The position numbers and the translations under genes were made by a program. From Echinarachnius parma (Eukaryota; Echinodermata; Echinoidea; Clypeasteroida; Echinarachniidae), in contig JBAMJV010001282.1 of NCBI GenBank assembly GCA_037951105.1, positions 49,405-113,404 of the forward strand: a stretch of 64,000 bases of DNA. Direction: 5' to 3'. Every line of letters begins with the position of its first letter. The stretch's first letter is position 1. Shown one piece after another: positions 59,234 to 64,000 of the stretch. A model generated the notes under the pieces. That model was not told the origin of the DNA, ran no database searches, and was given only the letters and a program-made list of their open reading frames with translations.

Positions 59234-59515
59234 AGTGTCATGTATAGACCGCGTAACATGTACGCACCCCCCCCCCCCCCCCTTCAGAAAGGTCCATGTT
59301 TGTTAATTTGTCTCGGCCATCTAAACTATAGGTCTCGGGCAACGATCGGTCTTGTTGACGAGCCCCCCCCCCCCCCCCCCCCCCCCACCCCCATCCCCCG
59401 CTTACACGACTTAACCAGTGGTCTCGGTCTTGACCACAATCGGTCTCGATCGTTTTTTTATAAATTACGCACCCCCATCCCACCTTGAAAAAATCCTGGC
59501 TACGGGCCTGAAAAT
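59234..59515. repeat. Poly-C repeat 3' of the Ly6 gene
   Basis: C-runs at 59266-59282 and 59364-59386, with GGTCTCGGTCTTGACC text between and edge TTGAAAAAATCCTGGCTACG. Same family as 55416-56064. Confidence 0.8.
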
Positions 59516-61435
59516 GACGAACTATCGACAGAGTAACATTTGAAGCTAGTGAGATAACGATTCGATTGGCGGCGTCAGCTTTTTCAAATAGTTATTGAGT
59601 TGAATATGGCAGGCATGACATATTGGTAGAATATAATGTATCCAGGTCGTGTAATGATATATTAGTGATTAAGAGCTATATAGACCGCACAGGCCTTGCA
59701 TATAATTGTGATACAAACACGATGTGCCTAAATCGTCTAAATATCAATGTTTTATAGAAAATTAACTAGTGATGCAAGCAAGGGAGCCAAATATTCCTAT
59801 TGCGAACAACTTTCTGATTATATCACAATCCCGAGTCCTTAGGGGGTGAGGGGAGAGGATAATTTTTAAGAGAATAAAAATAGGTGAAATCAGAGAAGAA
59901 ATCATGTTAAATATTGTGTGTATCAAAACTTAATAAAAAAAAAAACATTAGTAGCATATATATAGTTATCATATATTTCAGACGAATTTTGATTGGGTCT
60001 AAATATGTATATATTTGAAACAAATATTGAAATGTAGAAACAACATATATGATATGGACTAGGAGTCTGTTTTTATTTCTGTTTTATATTTCGCCTTTTT
60101 TAAATATAATATTCATATTGATAATAACATTGTATACAATTCCTACGTACATGTTCAGTAATTTTCTAAATAAGTGTGTTCATATTCTAAGCAAGAACCA
60201 ACATTTAACCTGTATTGCTTGTTGTGTATATGTATACCATCGTGTTGTGTAAAGTCTGCATATTTTGTTAAATATGTTACATTTCTATTGCCGATTTGTA
60301 GCTATGAGATCTCCCTTGCATTATAATTTGTAAAAGCAACTATTATTGTCAAAACCTATAGAAATATGAACACGCATTGTGCCAAAAGATATTTAATTGA
60401 TTGTTATAATTATTTTGTGTCGTTTGTTATATAAATTGTTCATTTCGTGGAGATAAATCAAATGAAATCATATGAATCATATGAATTCAAATATCGGTCC
60501 AAGTGACACGCATTTTATGATGGAAAAGATAAACTGATTTAGAAAGAACATAGACATATAAACAAATATATATATACGATGTATAGTATATAGGAAATTA
60601 ATTTTAATGATTATGAACGTTTACTTATCACAATCAACAACAGGCGCCCGTCATGAAATATTGTTAATAATGTGTAGCGCGCTATCAATTATAGAGATGT
60701 TGTGCAATAATATTAATTATACAGTTATGATTGTGTAGTTTTAGATTTGTGCTATGTTCGTAAGTTTATTTGTTGCACATCGCTGAAATTACACTAAATA
60801 TTAAGTTGTATTGTTCTCGTGCGGGTTCTCAATTCTCAGAGAAAAAATCTAAATTGTTGTTTAAGATAACGATGTACATATTTGTCAAAAATCAACCAAC
60901 TCTCTTTTCTCAAATATTTGAAGATGTCAACATTTTAGTCATAATAAATTAAACAAACCCTTGCATGCAATTGCAATTAATACAATGAAACTCATAGAAA
61001 AAAAATTAATGTTATTGTAAGCTCTTAATATTATTCTCATATTCTATTTCGAAAATTAGTGCAATGTATTAATAGTCACATGCATTTTTCAGAACAAGGA
61101 CAATCTAATATATGACCTTATTTTGTCTCGCCCACTGATCAAAAACATAGTCAAACAAGTAATCTCTTGATTGGTGCAAAGGTGGGTACCAACATATGAA
61201 AAGCATAGTTCCAAAAAAACGCTAAATCCACTTTCCATACAAATTGAGTTAACGATATCAATATATCAATGAGCTACGTGGCTTTCTAGAAGTCCAAATT
61301 GACAAATTACACAATCAAACTCAAAATATGGAACGTTCCATTTTCATAGGTATGTATACAAAGTTTGACATGGCGAAACTGCTTATCTCCTTAAAACGTA
61401 GATTTAGCGCCTTTCGGAATTAAGCTCTTCATATA
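59516..61435. other. No gene seen
   Basis: AT-rich non-coding DNA. About 61200-61400 resembles 53085-53250 (both contain GGAACGTTCCATTTTCAT- or GGAGCTTTCCATTTTCAT-like text and a GCGCCT motif), an old dispersed repeat. Confidence 0.5.
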
Positions 61436-61972
61436 CAGGGTGGCCCAAAAAAAACGGAACGGGGCACTTCCCAAAATATAGTAACAAATTAATTATGTCC
61501 ATCGGATAGAGTGTCTTTTCAAATGAACAACGAAACCAAGAACAGTCAATTTGGTCGTGTAGTTTTTGTTTTAGGGTGCTGTGAGTGACACCATGTCAGG
61601 TTCTCTTTTTTTTTTTGTCAATTTGTATTGAGCCAGCGCTTGATGAATCGCACGAACCGCCGTTCATAGCGTTGAGCATCGCGCACTATTGTTAGTGTGC
61701 ACTCAGCCGTGTGCCGAGAGAATGGGCATGGTCGCTAAATGGTATTACGGGCAAGGAGTGCGGTTAAACTGGCATTGACTGGGTCAAAATCGACATAAAT
61801 CGGCACCTGACATGGTCTCACTCACAGCGTCCTTTAAACAAAAACGACCTGACCAAAATTACTGTTCTTGGTATCGTTTTTTCATTGGAAAAGACACCCT
61901 ATCCGATGAACATAAACATGGTGGTATTATATTTTGGGAAGTGCCCCGTTCCGTTTTTTGGGGGCCACCCTG
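61436..61972. mobile_element. Mariner-type MITE
   Basis: TA flanks both sides. The left end CAGGGTGGCCCAAAAAAAAC and the complement of the right end, CAGGGTGGCCCCCAAAAAAC, pair for about 45 bp, through ACGGAACGGGGCACTTCCCA. A second, inner inverted segment (AGACACCCTATCCGATG / CATCGGATAGAGTGTCT) extends the arms. 537 bp, no transposase. Confidence 0.85.
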
Positions 61973-62940
61973 TATATATAACTACAAGTGCCTTATGATT
62001 ATATTCGTGTTTTTTTCTAATCCCGTAAACAGCCTTGACAGCACTAAGTGCAAATACGAAATCATCACATTTCAATCTATAGGCAATCAGCGAAGCGTCT
62101 AGCTTTTTAAGCCATGATATAAAGTATTAATTTTATTAATATCAATACTAATATAACTTCCGTAATAGAAATAATATATACGGAGAAACATTAATATTAG
62201 GTATCCATAGAAGACTATTGCGATATAGACTTCACCAACGAAAATTCAATTGACATTATTTTGTAAATATCATTATCCCCACATGACCTTACATAGAACG
62301 GAGAACATGGTACAAATTATTCATCATTATTCCATATTCCACTCGAAGGAGAAATGCAGAATTAAGTAACGATGCAACACTAAAAAACTTTAGGCATTGT
62401 GCATAAGCATTTTCGTAGATCTATACAATCATGCAATCACCATTAATGTCGACAATGACATTGACGTGGAAGCCGTTAATGGCGGGGCATTGTCAGCAAA
62501 TCCATTACCAGTTTTCAGAGAGCTATTTCAACCGAAAAAGAAAATCGCATGAGCCGTTCTGGATGTAATAGCGCACCATTAAACGTGATAAATGCAGTAA
62601 TACAGTAAGTAAAATAAACGAAAACAATTATCTATGTTATTTCTGATGGCTCCTTTTTTCTACTGTCATTGAGAAATTGGGGGCTGTTTTTTTTATTTTA
62701 AGTATTATTAATTTACAGTCAAACAAATCTGGCATTTTAAATGCCGATGGTTTTAAGGAGTGCTATTAACTTTATCTTTCATTTTTTAATAAAGGAACCA
62801 AGTTCGACCGGTAAAATGACTAAGCAAAATATTCTCTGAATAACTTGTTATAAAAAATTGTTTTGTTTAATAGATTTAACAGATGAATCCCTTCCTTTAC
62901 TTTGGAAATGAGAGAGCATCGTGCGCATTACTCCATAAAA
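61973..62940. other. No gene seen
   Basis: AT-rich non-coding DNA without a recognised repeat. Confidence 0.5.
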
Positions 62941-62943
62941 CCG

Positions 62944-63218
62944 AATGAATGAATGAATGAATGAATGAATGAATGAATGAATGAATGAATGAATGAATGA
63001 ATGAATGAATGAATGAATGAATAACTAAATCAATCAATTAATTAGTTAATACATGAATGAATTATGAATGAATGATTGAATGGATAGATGGATGGATGGA
63101 TGGATGGATGGACGAACGAATGAATTAATGAATTAATGAATTAATTAATGAATTAATTAATTAACGAATTAATGAATTAATGAATTAATTAAATAATAAA
63201 TAAATGAATGAACGGTTG

Positions 63219-63255
<37 letters not shown>
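62944..63255. repeat. Run of changing tetranucleotide microsatellites
   Basis: (GAAT)n at 62944-63021, (GGAT)n at 63082-63112, GAATTAAT-type units at 63117-63195 and (GATT)n at 63220-63256 follow one another. Confidence 0.9.
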
Positions 63256-63260
<5 letters not shown>

Positions 63261-63290
63261 AATACTTACTCGGACATTGAAATAAATTCC

Positions 63291-63352
63291 TACCCCCCCC
63301 CCCCCAAACAAAAAAGCCACCCCCACCCCCCCCCCCCCCCCCCCCCCCCCCC
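63291..63352. repeat. Poly-C tracts
   Basis: C-runs of about 15 and 28 around CAAACAAAAAAGCCACCCCC; member of the poly-C repeat group. Confidence 0.85.
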
Positions 63353-63499
63353 ACCCCTCGGCTCTTCCCTGACTCTGCCATTGCATCATTTGGATTTAGG
63401 CCATGATTTTCGAGGATGCGCTAAGAGGCTTTACAAAATGTCAGCGTGTGTTATGTATCAATTTACTTAGTTTTAAAAATGTTCATCGAACATGACTTT

Positions 63500-63930
63500 T
63501 CTGTTACATTTTATAAGGGCTGTATAGAGTTCCAATCTGCATATTTGTCAAGACATTAAATCCTTTTTCCAAGTCGACATTCTTTGGACATTTACATTGA
63601 ACATGACTACCAATTGAATCTGTTTTTTCTGTGCCATTATGAATAAGACAGTCCGCATGTATATAGGTGTCACACTTTATTATTTTGTCAAGACATCAAA
63701 TCCTTTGTCGAAGTCGTTCTGTAATGGACATTCTCATTGTATATCCCACTTTAGTCTCGTTTTCTGCGATCACACTTGATATTTTTACAAGTCGTTCTTA
63801 ATTGGACATTCTCATTGTACCTCAATTTCTGTGACATTATAATGGCCGTGTATCAAACGTATCGCACTTGATATTTGTCAAGTTATTATACATCCTTTGT
63901 CCAAGTTGGCAGGAAATGTTGACTGATGTA
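63500..63930. repeat. Diverged tandem repeat at the right edge
   Basis: TTTGTCAAGACATTAAATCC (about 63545), TTTGTCAAGACATCAAATCC (about 63684) and TTTGTCAAGTTATTATACAT (about 63875) recur, with GGACATTCTCATTGTA at 63735 and 63802. Period about 140 bp, with unequal units. Confidence 0.65.
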
Positions 63931-64000
63931 CCGTTTCTCCAATAGCAAAGATGAGTTTGAAGATGGGCAGTAGATGTTGAATGTCGTGTTTGTTCAATCG

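Noticed and set aside
61812..62102. 96-codon open frame in a MITE
   Set aside because: It starts inside and ends outside the mariner-type MITE and has no transposase motif.

Overview
This is a 64 kb piece of AT-rich animal nuclear DNA, most likely from a marine invertebrate deuterostome of the echinoderm/hemichordate type. Support for this comes from spliced genes with GT-AG introns, a tRNA-derived SINE whose tail reads roughly 'AAGCGCTTGGAGATGAT...GGCGCTATATAAAT', TTAA-flanked T2-like MITEs, TA-flanked mariner MITEs, very long poly-C/poly-G tracts, and repeats of the 'TGACCTTTGACCTCATGACC' and 'ATGCCTCCGGCCACTTCGTT' kinds. The species assignment is inference. Nothing bacterial or viral was recognised.

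Three protein-coding loci can be supported. (1) At 1-904 on the minus strand is a class A (rhodopsin-like) GPCR, cut by the window edge and broken by several one-base frameshifts. (2) At 11557-23605 on the minus strand is a complete ten-exon adenylosuccinate lyase gene (ADSL; 481 codons plus stop by my splice model), the enzyme used twice in purine synthesis. Every exon joins in phase. Its introns are full of repeats: a GATA microsatellite, a T2-like MITE, a 151-bp tandem array, a mariner-like element with a hAT-like element nested in it, and decayed partial copies of its own exons 6 and 9. (3) At 53867-59212 on the plus strand are six in-phase exons of a secreted or membrane-anchored Ly6/uPAR (three-finger) protein with a long Thr/Ser-rich stalk before the Ly6 domain. 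One stalk exon is tandemly duplicated. The first exon was not found.

The 30 kb between ADSL and the Ly6 gene holds no recognisable protein. Its main content is a composite repeat region at about 36.28-50.1 kb: an element with inverted termini (CACTGCATTTTGGG...), a MITE with a 10-bp target duplication, six head-to-tail copies of a 943-bp satellite, and two copies of a roughly 2.5-kb block. In each block, 149-bp minisatellite monomers run forward and then reversed around a palindromic junction. A seventh satellite unit lies between the two blocks.

Other items are a 1.57-kb foldback element built from 17 copies of CGACAATTTGTG (3589-5161), at least eight T2-like MITEs in two families, several nested insertions that can be read as a relative chronology, a perfect 20-bp-arm hairpin (51881-51923), and two promoter-like clusters (an X-box plus CRE near 29.75 kb, and an NRF-1-type palindrome near 26.10 kb). 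Coordinates of exons and clean TIR elements were read base by base. Outer limits of diffuse repeats are approximate.
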